Origin: Catonella morbi ATCC 51271
Lineage (GTDB): Bacteria; Bacillota; Clostridia; Lachnospirales; Lachnospiraceae
Assembly: GCF_000160035.2 (NCBI RefSeq)
Contig: NZ_KI535368.1
Span: forward strand, 709,031 to 772,742
Reading direction: 5' to 3'
Length of the DNA stretch: 63,712 bases
Of this stretch, positions 8,382-17,771 are shown piece by piece. The position numbers and the translations under genes were made by a program. Each line of letters starts with the position of its first letter. The stretch's first letter is position 1. The notes beneath the pieces were generated by a model. The model saw only the letters and a list, made by a program, of their open reading frames with translations, was not told where the DNA came from and did not search any database.

Positions 8382-10088
8382 CTATCCGATAAATTGTTCA
8401 GCATTCCACATGGCAGTATATTTACCTCCCAGAGCCAGAAGTTTTTCATGGGTTCCGGACTCCACTACTTTTCCATCAGCCACCACGAGAATCTGATTGG
8501 CATTTTTTATAATAGACAATGTGTGGGCAATCATCACAACGGTTTTGTTTTCTTGCAGAAGATTTGAAATTGCCTGTTTTACAGCGAATTCATTTTCAAT
8601 ATCCAAAGAGGATGTCGCCTCATCAAGAAGCAGAATCGGACTGTCTTTCAAGATAGCACGTGCTATAGAAAGACGCTGCCGTTCACCACCTGAAAGCAAA
8701 TTTCCATTCTCGCCAATGTGAGTATCATAGCCTTTTTCCATTTTGCGGATAAAAGCATCACAGTTTGCCTTCTTGCAGGCGTTCTCTATTTCTTCATCTG
8801 TAGATGAAGGTTTTGCATAGCGTATGTTTTCCCGTACTGTGTCATTAAACAGGAAGGTATCCTGATCTACCATTGAGATTAGAGCCAGCACATCTTCTGC
8901 ATTGACATAACGGATAGATTGCCCTCCGATGTCAATTTCTCCGCGCTTAGGTTCATAATACTTCGCAATCAGATTCAGAATTGTTGATTTGCCCGAACCT
9001 GAGTCCCCAACGATTGCTGTTAGCCCGCAATCCGGTATCGAAAAACTAATATTATTCAGAACAGGCTCCCCCTGCACATATGAGAACGACACATCGTGAA
9101 ACGAGATGTCATACTCTTTTGGAGAAAAAACATCTGTACTTTTCGATTCTTCATTTTCTGTCAACACATTTTGAATGTTCGTCTTTGATATCAGAAGATT
9201 CCTGTAACTGAACATATCAACCGAAATCGAAGCGGTCAGCTTTGCTAAGACCATAGGCAGCATACATAGAAACAGGAAAGTGATTGTACTAATGCTTCCG
9301 GATTGCCATGGAATGTATCCAATCCACATAATTAGCGGAACTGTAAGCCAATTTACAATATTAAAAGCAAAATTAACAGGTATACCATGTGCCTCATATT
9401 GATAACTGACTGTGCTGAATTTTCGCAATGTTTCTGTTGTATTCCTGTTTTTAGCACCACCCATTCCATAGGAACGTAAGGTCTGGATTCCGTCAATGTA
9501 CTCGACAATTTGTCCTACGGCTTCCGCTGTAACGGAATTCTTCTCCATACCGTACTTTTTCACAATTCTAAACGACAGCCACATTTCAGGTATTAGTAGA
9601 AAAAGTGAAACCATAAGAATGACTGCAGCCGGGAAATATAGTACACAGACAAAAGCAATCACTATAACGGACAGAACCCCGTTTTTTATAAGTGAAGCAA
9701 GCTTGTGCGTCAGAATCTGCTCATAACTGTTCACATCTGCCGTCATAATATTTATATATTGCCCTTCGCGTTTTTTGGTAAAGCCGGATAATGGAATCCT
9801 CCTTAGCTTATCTCCAAGTCCCAGACGAATATTTTTAGATACCTCAGCACCGCCTATCTGGCTCTGTGTAAACCCGATACTGTAAATGACAAGACGTATA
9901 ACAAAAATTATTCCAACGATGCAGGATATACTGAAGATGCTCTTCATATCAGTAACTCTCTCATACAGCATTTTAAGCACCAGGTAAATGACAATATAGT
10001 TGCTTCCGGAAAGTACTCCTTCCAAAATGGTCAATATTATACCACTGTAAAACCGAGGGTTCTTATGGAAAAGTTTTTTGTCTGTCAT
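8382..10088 (-). CDS. ABC half-transporter (permease plus ATPase), second of pair
   Basis: 568 residues: six membrane segments in the first 300 residues, then a nucleotide-binding domain with Walker A GDSGSGKST (361-369), signature LSGGERQ (465-471) and Walker B ILLLDE (485-490). All catalytic motifs look intact. It begins 3 bases after the preceding half-transporter and would form a heterodimer with it. The pair, together with the ECF module upstream, resembles iron- or siderophore-type loci that combine YbtP/YbtQ-like half-transporters with an AraC regulator. The substrate cannot be read from sequence. Confidence 0.88.
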   Translation of the reverse strand: MTDKKLFHKNPRFYSGIILTILEGVLSGSNYIVIYLVLKMLYERVTDMKSIFSISCIVGIIFVIRLVIYSIGFTQSQIGGAEVSKNIRLGLGDKLRRIPLSGFTKKREGQYINIMTADVNSYEQILTHKLASLIKNGVLSVIVIAFVCVLYFPAAVILMVSLFLLIPEMWLSFRIVKKYGMEKNSVTAEAVGQIVEYIDGIQTLRSYGMGGAKNRNTTETLRKFSTVSYQYEAHGIPVNFAFNIVNWLTVPLIMWIGYIPWQSGSISTITFLFLCMLPMVLAKLTASISVDMFSYRNLLISKTNIQNVLTENEESKSTDVFSPKEYDISFHDVSFSYVQGEPVLNNISFSIPDCGLTAIVGDSGSGKSTILNLIAKYYEPKRGEIDIGGQSIRYVNAEDVLALISMVDQDTFLFNDTVRENIRYAKPSSTDEEIENACKKANCDAFIRKMEKGYDTHIGENGNLLSGGERQRLSIARAILKDSPILLLDEATSSLDIENEFAVKQAISNLLQENKTVVMIAHTLSIIKNANQILVVADGKVVESGTHEKLLALGGKYTAMWNAEQFIG

Positions 10089-10091
10089 CTT

Positions 10092-11837
10092 TTACTTCCT
10101 CTCATAGGTGATATTTCTTGATAATTCATAACTTTTCCAGCTTTTTTGATAATATCTGTTCCGTGAAAGCAGTTCGTCATGTGTACCAATATCTGAAATC
10201 GTATGATTCTCTACCACCAGGATCCTGTCGCACATTCTGACCACACTAAGCCGGTGTGCAATAATGATGGCGGTTTTTCCTTTGCAGAGGTTCTTGATTG
10301 CCTTGTCAATCTCCATCTGATTTTCCGGATCAGCGGCACTCGTTGCTTCGTCCAAAATAAGAATCGGCGCATTTTTTAATATTGCCCTTGCAATGGCAAT
10401 CCGCTGCTTTTCTCCTCCCGAAAATCGGGAACCATAACTTCCGACCTTTGTATCATATCCATCAGGAAGTGACATAATAAAATCGTCAATCTGCGCTTCT
10501 CTTGCAGCCTCCCGCACCTGCGTGAGGGAAGCATTCATCCCCATGCAGATATTGTCAAAGACAGAGTCTTTAGTAAGAAAAGTCTTCTGAAAGACAATAG
10601 ATATATTCTGAAGGAGAGTTTCATATCGGATGTTTTTGACATTTTTCCCTCCAATCAGAACCTCTCCCCGGTCCACGTCATAGAAGCGTGCAATAAGTGC
10701 TGCAATCGTGCTTTTACCAGCTCCGGATGGTCCCACAACAGCAATCTTTTCACCATCCCTGATGCATAGGTAGCAATTTTCAAGCACGTTTGTTTTCCCA
10801 TCATAGGAAAAGCACACGCCTTTTAGCGCAATATCGTGGTTTTCAGGTAAAGTATCCCCACCTTCAAAGGTCGGAAGTTCCAATATCTCTTTTGCTTTTG
10901 TGATTCCGCCAAACGCCTGTGCAAAATTGCCTGAAAGCTGCTGAAGTGGAAGCAATTCTGTCAAATACAATGAACCAATATAGGCAAACAGGAGAAATGC
11001 GCCGGCTGTGATAGAACCCTGCATAAAAAGCCTCCCTCCAATGGGAACAATTAGCAAAAGCCCGGACTCTAGCAACAGGATGAATACAGCATACAAAGGG
11101 GCAGTCTTTTTCGAAATCTTGTTCCATGCCCTGTTGCCGTCAAGAATAGCTTCTCTGAATTTTTTAAATGATTTGCTGCCCATCCGGTATGCCTTAATCA
11201 GACGCATTCCGCGGACATATTCGACCATGACGGAATTGAAGTCTGCAAGCGATACGTTAGCCTCTGGCAACATATCAGACATTTTCTTAAACACTGCCAT
11301 CATCACCGGAATATCCAAAAGAAGAGGAAGCAGAGAAATAATTGCCAATGTGGCATTCACCGTCATAAGATAAGCAAAAATTACGACAGGGCCGGTGAGA
11401 TAGCTGACAAGCTCAGGAATGTTATGTGCAAGACATAACTCTAACTTCTCAATATTCTCATTCAATACGGTTTTGATTTCGCCGGTACTCCGCTCATTGA
11501 CGTATCCAAGCGGAACCTTCGCCAGGTGTTCTATAATCATACAGCGCACCTTGAACAGGGTGTTATAAGCACCTTTATGCGAGAGTACACCTGACAGGCC
11601 AAGCAGTATCATGCGAAGAATTGTTGTGACTGTTACCAAAATAATACAGTCCGTCAATACTTTCTTTGTCAGCGTTCCAAAGAGTACTGCGTCCATCAGA
11701 CGATAAATACCGACATATGCTCCGATTACAAACAATCCGCTAAAGAATGCACACAAGACAGAGGCTAACAAGTACCATTTATCATTGCCTGCCCATTTAA
11801 GAAGTAATTTCACCGGTTTTTCCTGACCTTTATTCAA
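10092..11837 (-). CDS. ABC half-transporter (permease plus ATPase), first of pair
   Basis: 581 residues from a TTG start preceded by GGAGGTGAT with six bases spacing; this overlaps the end of the ECF ATPase gene by 8 bases and is far better than the longer frame. Six membrane segments are followed by Walker A GPSGAGKST (369-377), signature FSGGEKQ (about 472-478) and Walker B ILILDE (492-497). Partner of the 8382-10088 protein. Direction of transport is uncertain, because this architecture includes exporters as well as YbtPQ/IrtAB-type importers; the ECF genes in the same operon favour uptake. Confidence 0.88.
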   Translation of the reverse strand: MNKGQEKPVKLLLKWAGNDKWYLLASVLCAFFSGLFVIGAYVGIYRLMDAVLFGTLTKKVLTDCIILVTVTTILRMILLGLSGVLSHKGAYNTLFKVRCMIIEHLAKVPLGYVNERSTGEIKTVLNENIEKLELCLAHNIPELVSYLTGPVVIFAYLMTVNATLAIISLLPLLLDIPVMMAVFKKMSDMLPEANVSLADFNSVMVEYVRGMRLIKAYRMGSKSFKKFREAILDGNRAWNKISKKTAPLYAVFILLLESGLLLIVPIGGRLFMQGSITAGAFLLFAYIGSLYLTELLPLQQLSGNFAQAFGGITKAKEILELPTFEGGDTLPENHDIALKGVCFSYDGKTNVLENCYLCIRDGEKIAVVGPSGAGKSTIAALIARFYDVDRGEVLIGGKNVKNIRYETLLQNISIVFQKTFLTKDSVFDNICMGMNASLTQVREAAREAQIDDFIMSLPDGYDTKVGSYGSRFSGGEKQRIAIARAILKNAPILILDEATSAADPENQMEIDKAIKNLCKGKTAIIIAHRLSVVRMCDRILVVENHTISDIGTHDELLSRNRYYQKSWKSYELSRNITYERK

Positions 11838-13341
11838 AAAAATCACCTCCAATATTTTCACCCGTGGCACGAAAAAACAACTGCCTAACCTCCTCCTTAT
11901 TATCTTCACGACATTTTAAATCTATGCTTATTTTACCTTCAGAAAAAACAAGCATACGGCTGCATGTCCTGCAAAAAAATTCATAATCATGTGTAACAAC
12001 AAATATAATTTTCCCCTGTTCGGAGAGGCCACGTACAATTTTAGCTACCTTTGCCATGCTTTCATAATCCAGTCCACTGGTAGGCTCGTCAAAGATGATT
12101 AGTTCTTTTTTACAGACCTGACTCACAGCGACAGCCAGTCTTTGCTTTTGTCCTCCTGAAAGAGTGCCGGGATGCCTTTTAGCAAAATGTATCAGCTCCA
12201 GCACATCCATCGTATCTGCAACTACATCTAAATCCGGGTTCTTTATCCCGAAGGAACATTCTGCTTGTACACTCTCTGCAAAGAGCTCATAATTCACATC
12301 TTGCATGACCATATAGGAGATCTTCTGTCGTTTTTTCTTCGAGATGACTTTGCCATCCCAGTAAAAATCTCCTTTTGTCTCTCTATGCAATCCGCAAAGA
12401 GCCCGTGAAAATGTTGTTTTCCCTGTGCCATTTTTCCCAACAAGCGCTATCACCTCTCCCCGTGAAATTTTTACACTAATATTTTCTACCACGGATTTTT
12501 TCCTGTAGAACAGGGAGACATCTTTTAGTTCAAGTCTTGCTTCCGGTTCTTCCTCTGAGATTATCTCCGGAACCTCTTTTCGTAAGTCAGTCGTTCGAAG
12601 ACCCATAAGGTTTCGTTCTTCATCTGTCAAAGTCAGGAATTCTTTGGCAGAGTAAACCTTTTTTATCTGACCCTCATCAAATACAACGATGCGGTCAGCG
12701 ATGCCCATCAGATAGTATAGCCGATGTTCGACAATCAGAACTGTCTTTCCCTGAGCCTTAAGCCTTTTTAGATGTGTCCTTAACGCAGCTACTGTTTCCA
12801 TGTCCAGATTGGATGATGGTTCATCCAACAGATAGACAGAAGGGTTCATGGCATATACGGAGGCAAAAGCAATCTTCTGCTTTTCTCCTCCTGAAAGAGA
12901 GAAAATATTTCTTCCGCGTAGATTTTCAATCTCCAAATCCTTTGTGGCAGCCTCAACTTTCTCTCCAATCTGTTCCCTTGGTAGCGCTTGATTTTCCACT
13001 CCAAAAGCAATCTCACTGTCTGTGTCTACATTAAAGAACTGTGTCCTTGGATTCTGAAATACCGAGCCGACAAAAGATGCAGTTTCATACATTGGCATTT
13101 TCGATATGTCTCTTCCGTCAAACAGAACTTCTCCTGTCAGCTTACCGGGATAAAAATGCGGGGCAAGCCCATTTACAAGGCGTGTCAACGTGGATTTTCC
13201 ACATCCGCTTTTCCCACAAAGAAGGACGCATTCCCCGTCATTTACTGTCAAATTGATGCCGTGCAAATCATCCGTTTCCTTTGTATCTTCCTGCTCACTG
13301 TTTAAGTCATACGAGAAAGATACATGCTTAAACTCAATCAT
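11830..13341 (-). CDS. ECF transporter ATPase with two ABC domains
   Basis: 503 residues holding two fused ATPase domains. The first has GKSGCGKST (43-51), LSGGEKQK and VYLLDEPSS; the second has GKNGTGKTT (about residue 300), LSGGQKQR and LIIFDEPTS. This is the energy-coupling ATPase of an ECF importer in its fused form. It lies 3 bases after the T-component gene and overlaps the first half-transporter, so all five genes form one operon with translational coupling. Confidence 0.9.
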   Translation of the reverse strand: MIEFKHVSFSYDLNSEQEDTKETDDLHGINLTVNDGECVLLCGKSGCGKSTLTRLVNGLAPHFYPGKLTGEVLFDGRDISKMPMYETASFVGSVFQNPRTQFFNVDTDSEIAFGVENQALPREQIGEKVEAATKDLEIENLRGRNIFSLSGGEKQKIAFASVYAMNPSVYLLDEPSSNLDMETVAALRTHLKRLKAQGKTVLIVEHRLYYLMGIADRIVVFDEGQIKKVYSAKEFLTLTDEERNLMGLRTTDLRKEVPEIISEEEPEARLELKDVSLFYRKKSVVENISVKISRGEVIALVGKNGTGKTTFSRALCGLHRETKGDFYWDGKVISKKKRQKISYMVMQDVNYELFAESVQAECSFGIKNPDLDVVADTMDVLELIHFAKRHPGTLSGGQKQRLAVAVSQVCKKELIIFDEPTSGLDYESMAKVAKIVRGLSEQGKIIFVVTHDYEFFCRTCSRMLVFSEGKISIDLKCREDNKEEVRQLFFRATGENIGGDFFE

Positions 13342-13344
13342 ACA

Positions 13345-14073
13345 CTATACTATCCTTTCCCAGACAAAACCCAAAACAAGTACACATATCGCAAGAGCTG
13401 TGGCGGCCACGTCTCTTCCCCGAAACCGTATCCGGAGAAGACAGGTGCGTGGTCTTGGATTCTCTATCCCTCGTGTGAGTGCTGCAGCAGAGAGTTCATC
13501 TGCTGTATTTGAAGCCGTCATCAGCAATGGAACATAAAGACATTCAACCGTCATTGCCGGTTTTTTAAGGAATCCAAGCAAGGAAGGAGTTATATCTCTA
13601 AGTCGCATAGCGTCTTTGATATATTCCCAGTCTTCACGGACCGTAGGAATATATCTAAGCATAACTGCCAAAGGAATAACCACCTTATTAGGAATATGTG
13701 CCTTATTCATGGCAGTCAGGAACTCACCCACCTTAGTTGTGGAAAGAATAATGCCTGCTAAGAAAGCACAGGGGTAAACTGTATAAAACAAGCCAAGCCA
13801 GGATGTAAAGACAGTGTAAAGCCCCCCTTTTTCAAGTGACATAATAAATAGCGTCAGCATATAAAAGACACCATAAAACGCCGCACATAAAAGTGACCTG
13901 AGAACTTTCCCACTTGCACATCCGAATACTGCAACCACAAAAATAAGCACACTCTCGTACAGAAGCGACGGAGCAATTGTTGCTGAAATTACGCATAGAA
14001 TCAGCAAAATGATTTTTGTACGTGGGTCAAACTGCATCCCGGTACTGTTTCCCGTGTATTCTCTTAAAATCAT
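13345..14073 (-). CDS. ECF transporter T component
   Basis: 242 residues, strongly hydrophobic, with several membrane segments and the cytoplasmic coupling region near MLRYIPTVREDWEYIKDAMRL. These features fit the EcfT transmembrane scaffold. It overlaps the S component by 4 bases (ATGA) and is followed directly by the fused ATPase. Confidence 0.87.
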   Translation of the reverse strand: MILREYTGNSTGMQFDPRTKIILLILCVISATIAPSLLYESVLIFVVAVFGCASGKVLRSLLCAAFYGVFYMLTLFIMSLEKGGLYTVFTSWLGLFYTVYPCAFLAGIILSTTKVGEFLTAMNKAHIPNKVVIPLAVMLRYIPTVREDWEYIKDAMRLRDITPSLLGFLKKPAMTVECLYVPLLMTASNTADELSAAALTRGIENPRPRTCLLRIRFRGRDVAATALAICVLVLGFVWERIV

Positions 14074-14681
14074 GCCGTTATTCCCGCTTTTTCAAATTGT
14101 TTCTTCAATAGTTTACTTCCGACAAAACCGCTGAAAAGAGCCACTATAACCGTACCTGTAAACATAGTTATCAAAATAAAATTGTTAACTGAAGCCGCCA
14201 TTGTATCCAGATATTCATGCGGCGTTCCTTTCTCCAACATTCGACTCACCCAAGCCCTTGGATTGATGAAATATGCAATATATGACCCGGTTCCGCCGAG
14301 GCAGAAAACAATGTAGGAAAGAATGTTGATTTTTATGCTCTTATAGCGCCTTGTCCATGCCACAAATTCCGCCAGTACGCTTCCGGCAAGATATCCGATA
14401 GTCATGCCGATATGCATACCGGTCACATAGCAGAAAATTGCCATCAACAGTCCTGCGGTAAAGATTGGTCCGGATTTTGGCACTTTCGCAATCAGTAAAA
14501 GATACACCGGTCCTGCAAGAAGTGCCCCTCCTACCGGATAATAAAAGGTTAATGCCGGGAACATTGCAAATGGCCCTCCACTCAAAGAGATGCATATAAA
14601 AATAATTGCAGAAAAAATACCGATTGTAATAAGTTCCTTGATCGTAAGTTTCTGTTTCTTGATGTTTGCTTCACTTGTCAT
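14070..14681 (-). CDS. ECF transporter S component, MptD/Trep_Strep-like
   Basis: 203 residues with about five or six membrane segments. The pattern LTIKELITIGIFSAIIFI near the start, followed by GGPFAMFPALTFYYPVGG, matches the MptD/Trep_Strep group of substrate-capture proteins, whose substrates are mostly unassigned. It is the first gene of the operon and starts after AAGGAGGTT. Because the AraC regulator is divergent and next to it, the substrate or its chelate may be the inducer. Confidence 0.85.
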   Translation of the reverse strand: MTSEANIKKQKLTIKELITIGIFSAIIFICISLSGGPFAMFPALTFYYPVGGALLAGPVYLLLIAKVPKSGPIFTAGLLMAIFCYVTGMHIGMTIGYLAGSVLAEFVAWTRRYKSIKINILSYIVFCLGGTGSYIAYFINPRAWVSRMLEKGTPHEYLDTMAASVNNFILITMFTGTVIVALFSGFVGSKLLKKQFEKAGITA

Positions 14682-14765
14682 AACTAATAACCTCCTTATG
14701 CGTATGTATTGAATTCCAATAGATGCTGTGTTAATATTCTGTTAGATGCAACTAATAGCAAAAAT

Positions 14766-14794
14766 AGTATAGAATAACAAGGAAAGCAAAACAA
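14766..14794 (-). promoter_or_regulatory. ECF/ABC operon promoter
   Basis: Minus-strand -35 TTGTTT (14789-14794) and -10 TATACT (14766-14771) with a 17-base spacer, about 85 bases upstream of the S-component start. The weak -35 suits activator dependence, and an AraC-type direct repeat lies just upstream. Confidence 0.65.
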
Positions 14795-14816
14795 TACGAC
14801 CGAGAGTTGTTTGACT

Positions 14817-14848
14817 GATATGTATGAAATAATGTCCGATATGTATGA
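14817..14848. promoter_or_regulatory. AraC-type direct-repeat operator
   Basis: Two identical GATATGTATGA sequences (14817-14827 and 14838-14848) are exactly 21 bases apart, two helical turns. They sit upstream of the ECF promoter on one side and against the ribosome binding site of the AraC gene on the other. They could therefore activate the operon while limiting the regulator's own expression. Confidence 0.7.
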
Positions 14849-14863
14849 TTTTGAGGTGATTAT

Positions 14864-15826
14864 ATGGAAATAAACGAATTTTACAGAGAATGGCTTACCC
14901 GCAGCGGATTTGTTGAAGTAGAGTCATCCCCGGACTTTAGCCCTGCCGGAAAATTGTATCTTGCTCCAACGGGAGTTGGCTGTGGATATTACTGGGTCTA
15001 TGGAGAAAAAGATTTGTTTGATATTAAAATCCATGATTTCTATTTTTTTGAAGATAGCTTTATATCTCTTAATACACCGGAGTGTTTAAGCATTACCTAC
15101 TATGATTCTGTGTCCGGTGAGGAGTTAACTCCTTATCGCCGCTTAACTGCAGGATGTGTAAAAACCTTTTACGGAGGGCATGATGAATATAAATCCATTA
15201 TGCATAAGAATATCCCGATTCGTTCCGTGGGGATAGAAGTATTTCCTGCATATTATGAAAAATATCTGAAAGAAAGCTACCCTGATGACTACCTGCCTCC
15301 GCATGAGGCTTTTATCCGCGTTGGACAGACACTCGACTTCCCGGAGATGTCACATCTTTTGCGTCAGGTTTGGGATTATAAGGGAGAAGGCATACCGGCC
15401 AAGTTGTTCTATGAGGCCAAGGTCGCAGAAGCTGTCTCTCTTGTTTATGAACACGGAAGGAGAAGCAAAGATAATCTTTGTGCACGAATTTCCAAGCAGG
15501 ACATTGATGCCTTGAACAACGTTACCTCATATATAAATGACCATTTCAACTCGGAACTTCCACTTGATATGCTTGCACGAATAGCCTGTATGGGTACAAC
15601 AAAGTTAAAGAACTCTTTTAAGCACATATATCGCTGCACAATTTCTGAATACATCAGGCAGCGTCGTATGAGCCACGCGGAAATGCTCTTAACATCTACA
15701 GACCTTGCAATTGATCAGGTTGCTTTGGCTGTTGGATATTCCAATGCAGGAAGATTTGCAGCAAATTTTAAAAACAATACAGGACTGTTTCCATCTGAAT
15801 ATCGTAAAATGGCACATAGGAAATAA
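14864..15826 (+). CDS. AraC-family regulator of the ECF/ABC operon
   Basis: 320 residues. An N-terminal ligand-sensing region of about 215 residues is followed by two helix-turn-helix motifs (about 217-316; LDMLARIACMGTTKLKNSFK and IDQVALAVGYSNAGRFAANF). The ATG follows GAGGTGAT. It is divergent from the transporter operon, with a 21-base-spaced direct repeat between them. The architecture resembles YbtA-type activators that respond to a metal chelate, which fits the transporter set; this is inference. Confidence 0.88.
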   Translation: MEINEFYREWLTRSGFVEVESSPDFSPAGKLYLAPTGVGCGYYWVYGEKDLFDIKIHDFYFFEDSFISLNTPECLSITYYDSVSGEELTPYRRLTAGCVKTFYGGHDEYKSIMHKNIPIRSVGIEVFPAYYEKYLKESYPDDYLPPHEAFIRVGQTLDFPEMSHLLRQVWDYKGEGIPAKLFYEAKVAEAVSLVYEHGRRSKDNLCARISKQDIDALNNVTSYINDHFNSELPLDMLARIACMGTTKLKNSFKHIYRCTISEYIRQRRMSHAEMLLTSTDLAIDQVALAVGYSNAGRFAANFKNNTGLFPSEYRKMAHRK

Positions 15827-15876
15827 AAAGTTGTAAAGTGGTGTTTCATACTCATAACAATGTTTTATACGAGGTG

Positions 15877-15940
15877 TTGCAACCGATTGTATTAAAAATC
15901 GGCCATCGTATTAAAGAAAAATTCTTAATACAACAGCCTC
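15877..15940. terminator. Stem-loop between convergent genes
   Basis: TTGTATTAA (15887-15895) and TTAATACAA (15925-15933) pair perfectly, and flanking GAGGTGTTG and CAACAGCCTC extend the stem imperfectly. It sits between the AraC gene and the converging kinase gene, and could terminate both. Confidence 0.5.
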
Positions 15941-15947
15941 TTTTCTC

Positions 15948-17747
15948 TTAGTGTTCTATATAAGGAATGGCAGGAATACTTACGGTAACTGTAGTGCCTT
16001 TATTTTCTCTACTCTCAAAAATCAAACCATAATCAGCACCATAGTATAATTTAATTCTCTCATTAATATTTTTAACTCCGTAGCCTGAGCCTCTGTGTCT
16101 AACCTCATTTGTTTCTTTCAGTAAATTTTCTATCTGATTTAGAGACATTCCTACCCCATCATCCTCGATAGTTATATAAATTCTGTTATCTTTAAGTTCA
16201 GAACTTATTTTTATCTCACCTCTGCTATCTTCTTTTTCTAAAATCCCATGCATTATGCTGTTTTCCACTAACGGTTGTAGAATTATCTTTAGAATGGCAT
16301 ACTTCTTCATCCATGGCTCTTCTATTATTTCAAGTCTGATCTTCTTCTCAAATCGCATATTTTGTATACGTACATAAGTCTGTACATGGCGCAGTTCATC
16401 ATACAAAGATAAAATTTCTTGCCCCCTATTCAAGCTCAGCTTATAAAATTCAACCAGGCTATTAATCATATCCGCAATTTCGGGAACATTATGTTGAATA
16501 GCCAAACAATTTACCAAATCAAGTGAGTTATAAAGAAAGTGAGGATTTATCTGTGCCTGTAGGGCTTTTAATTCGGCATTCTTTACTTCCTTACCCATTC
16601 TGTATTTTTCATCAATCATTTCTTCCATGCGAAGCGTCATTGCCTGAAAGCTACTCATCAGTTCTCCAATTTCATCTGAACCTTCCGGTTTGATTTTATG
16701 GCTTAAATCCCCGGACTCTACCCTCTTCATTTCTTTATTTAAAATAAATATTCGTTTCAGACTTGATTTGATAGTTGAATACGCAAGTCCATAGGAAATG
16801 AGTGCAATTCCAAAAAGTGTTATCAAAAGTGTAAGATAAAGAATCTGTTGTTTCTGTAATATTGATGATTGAGGTACAAGGGAAGTCAAATACCAATCAT
16901 TAGCATTCAGCATTTCAGTCCTAAAAATATATTTTAAGCTATTGTACTTAACAAACGTCCAATTACTTTCATCCTGTTCTTCCTGTAGTTTACTTAATTC
17001 ATCTACCGAGATTTTTTCTCCATTTCCACTGAAGCCGTAAACAATATTTTCTCCACCTGTTAATAATACCGATGTTTCTGAATTAAATTTAATTCTTTGC
17101 AAAAGTTCCTCAATTTTTTCTTTATCTATATCAATTCTTAACACAGCCAAAGGTTCACTTAAAGCATCCGGTCTGTAAATAACTCCCAAATAAGAAAAAA
17201 ATCTTGAGCCCTCTCCATCCGGTTCTTTTATATAATTGGGAATTATCCAATGTCTGCTATTCTTTTCAGTTCTTAAATTTTTGTACCAATCAGAGTTTTC
17301 GACAGCGTTCAATGAAAAAATTTCCTCATCATTTATTATATATGGTCTGTCACTTTTTACATACAGCCTTATACCATCAATGGGTGATGACTGACGTATA
17401 TACCCTATTCTTTTTATAAATGAGTTGTAATAGGCTTTTTGCCTGAATACAGTATCCCCCTCAACACTTCCTACCGCTACCTTATAAACTTCTTCATTGG
17501 ACAGAATATTTCTCATAGCGGCTTCCATTGAATCAAAATATCTGTCAAGCATTGATATTGCTTCGTTATAAGTATATGACATTGTATTTGTTGTCTGTGT
17601 TATAATAAGCTGATTCGTCAGAAAATATGAAACTGCCGTAAAAAGCAAGAGGGGAAGTACCAGAAAGAATACAAAAACCAGATTAATTTTAGTGCTCAAA
17701 GCCGTATGAGCCAACAGCCCCGTCCACTTTCTTCTAATGGAATTCAT
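15948..17747 (-). CDS. YesM-like sensor histidine kinase
   Basis: About 599 residues from the ATG after AAAGGTGAGA; a GTG three codons earlier is the alternative. Membrane segments near residues 25-45 and about 295-315 flank an extracellular sensing domain. A HAMP linker follows, then the His_kinase signature NPHFLYNSLDLVN near residue 400 and an ATP-binding domain ending GSGYGVKNINERIKLYYG. Such kinases pair with YesN regulators and usually sense sugars or the solute-binding protein. The regulator gene lies 15-25 bases upstream in the same operon. Confidence 0.9.
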   Translation of the reverse strand: MNSIRRKWTGLLAHTALSTKINLVFVFFLVLPLLLFTAVSYFLTNQLIITQTTNTMSYTYNEAISMLDRYFDSMEAAMRNILSNEEVYKVAVGSVEGDTVFRQKAYYNSFIKRIGYIRQSSPIDGIRLYVKSDRPYIINDEEIFSLNAVENSDWYKNLRTEKNSRHWIIPNYIKEPDGEGSRFFSYLGVIYRPDALSEPLAVLRIDIDKEKIEELLQRIKFNSETSVLLTGGENIVYGFSGNGEKISVDELSKLQEEQDESNWTFVKYNSLKYIFRTEMLNANDWYLTSLVPQSSILQKQQILYLTLLITLFGIALISYGLAYSTIKSSLKRIFILNKEMKRVESGDLSHKIKPEGSDEIGELMSSFQAMTLRMEEMIDEKYRMGKEVKNAELKALQAQINPHFLYNSLDLVNCLAIQHNVPEIADMINSLVEFYKLSLNRGQEILSLYDELRHVQTYVRIQNMRFEKKIRLEIIEEPWMKKYAILKIILQPLVENSIMHGILEKEDSRGEIKISSELKDNRIYITIEDDGVGMSLNQIENLLKETNEVRHRGSGYGVKNINERIKLYYGADYGLIFESRENKGTTVTVSIPAIPYIEH

Positions 17748-17771
17748 CCTTCTCACCTTTCCAGCCTCCAG

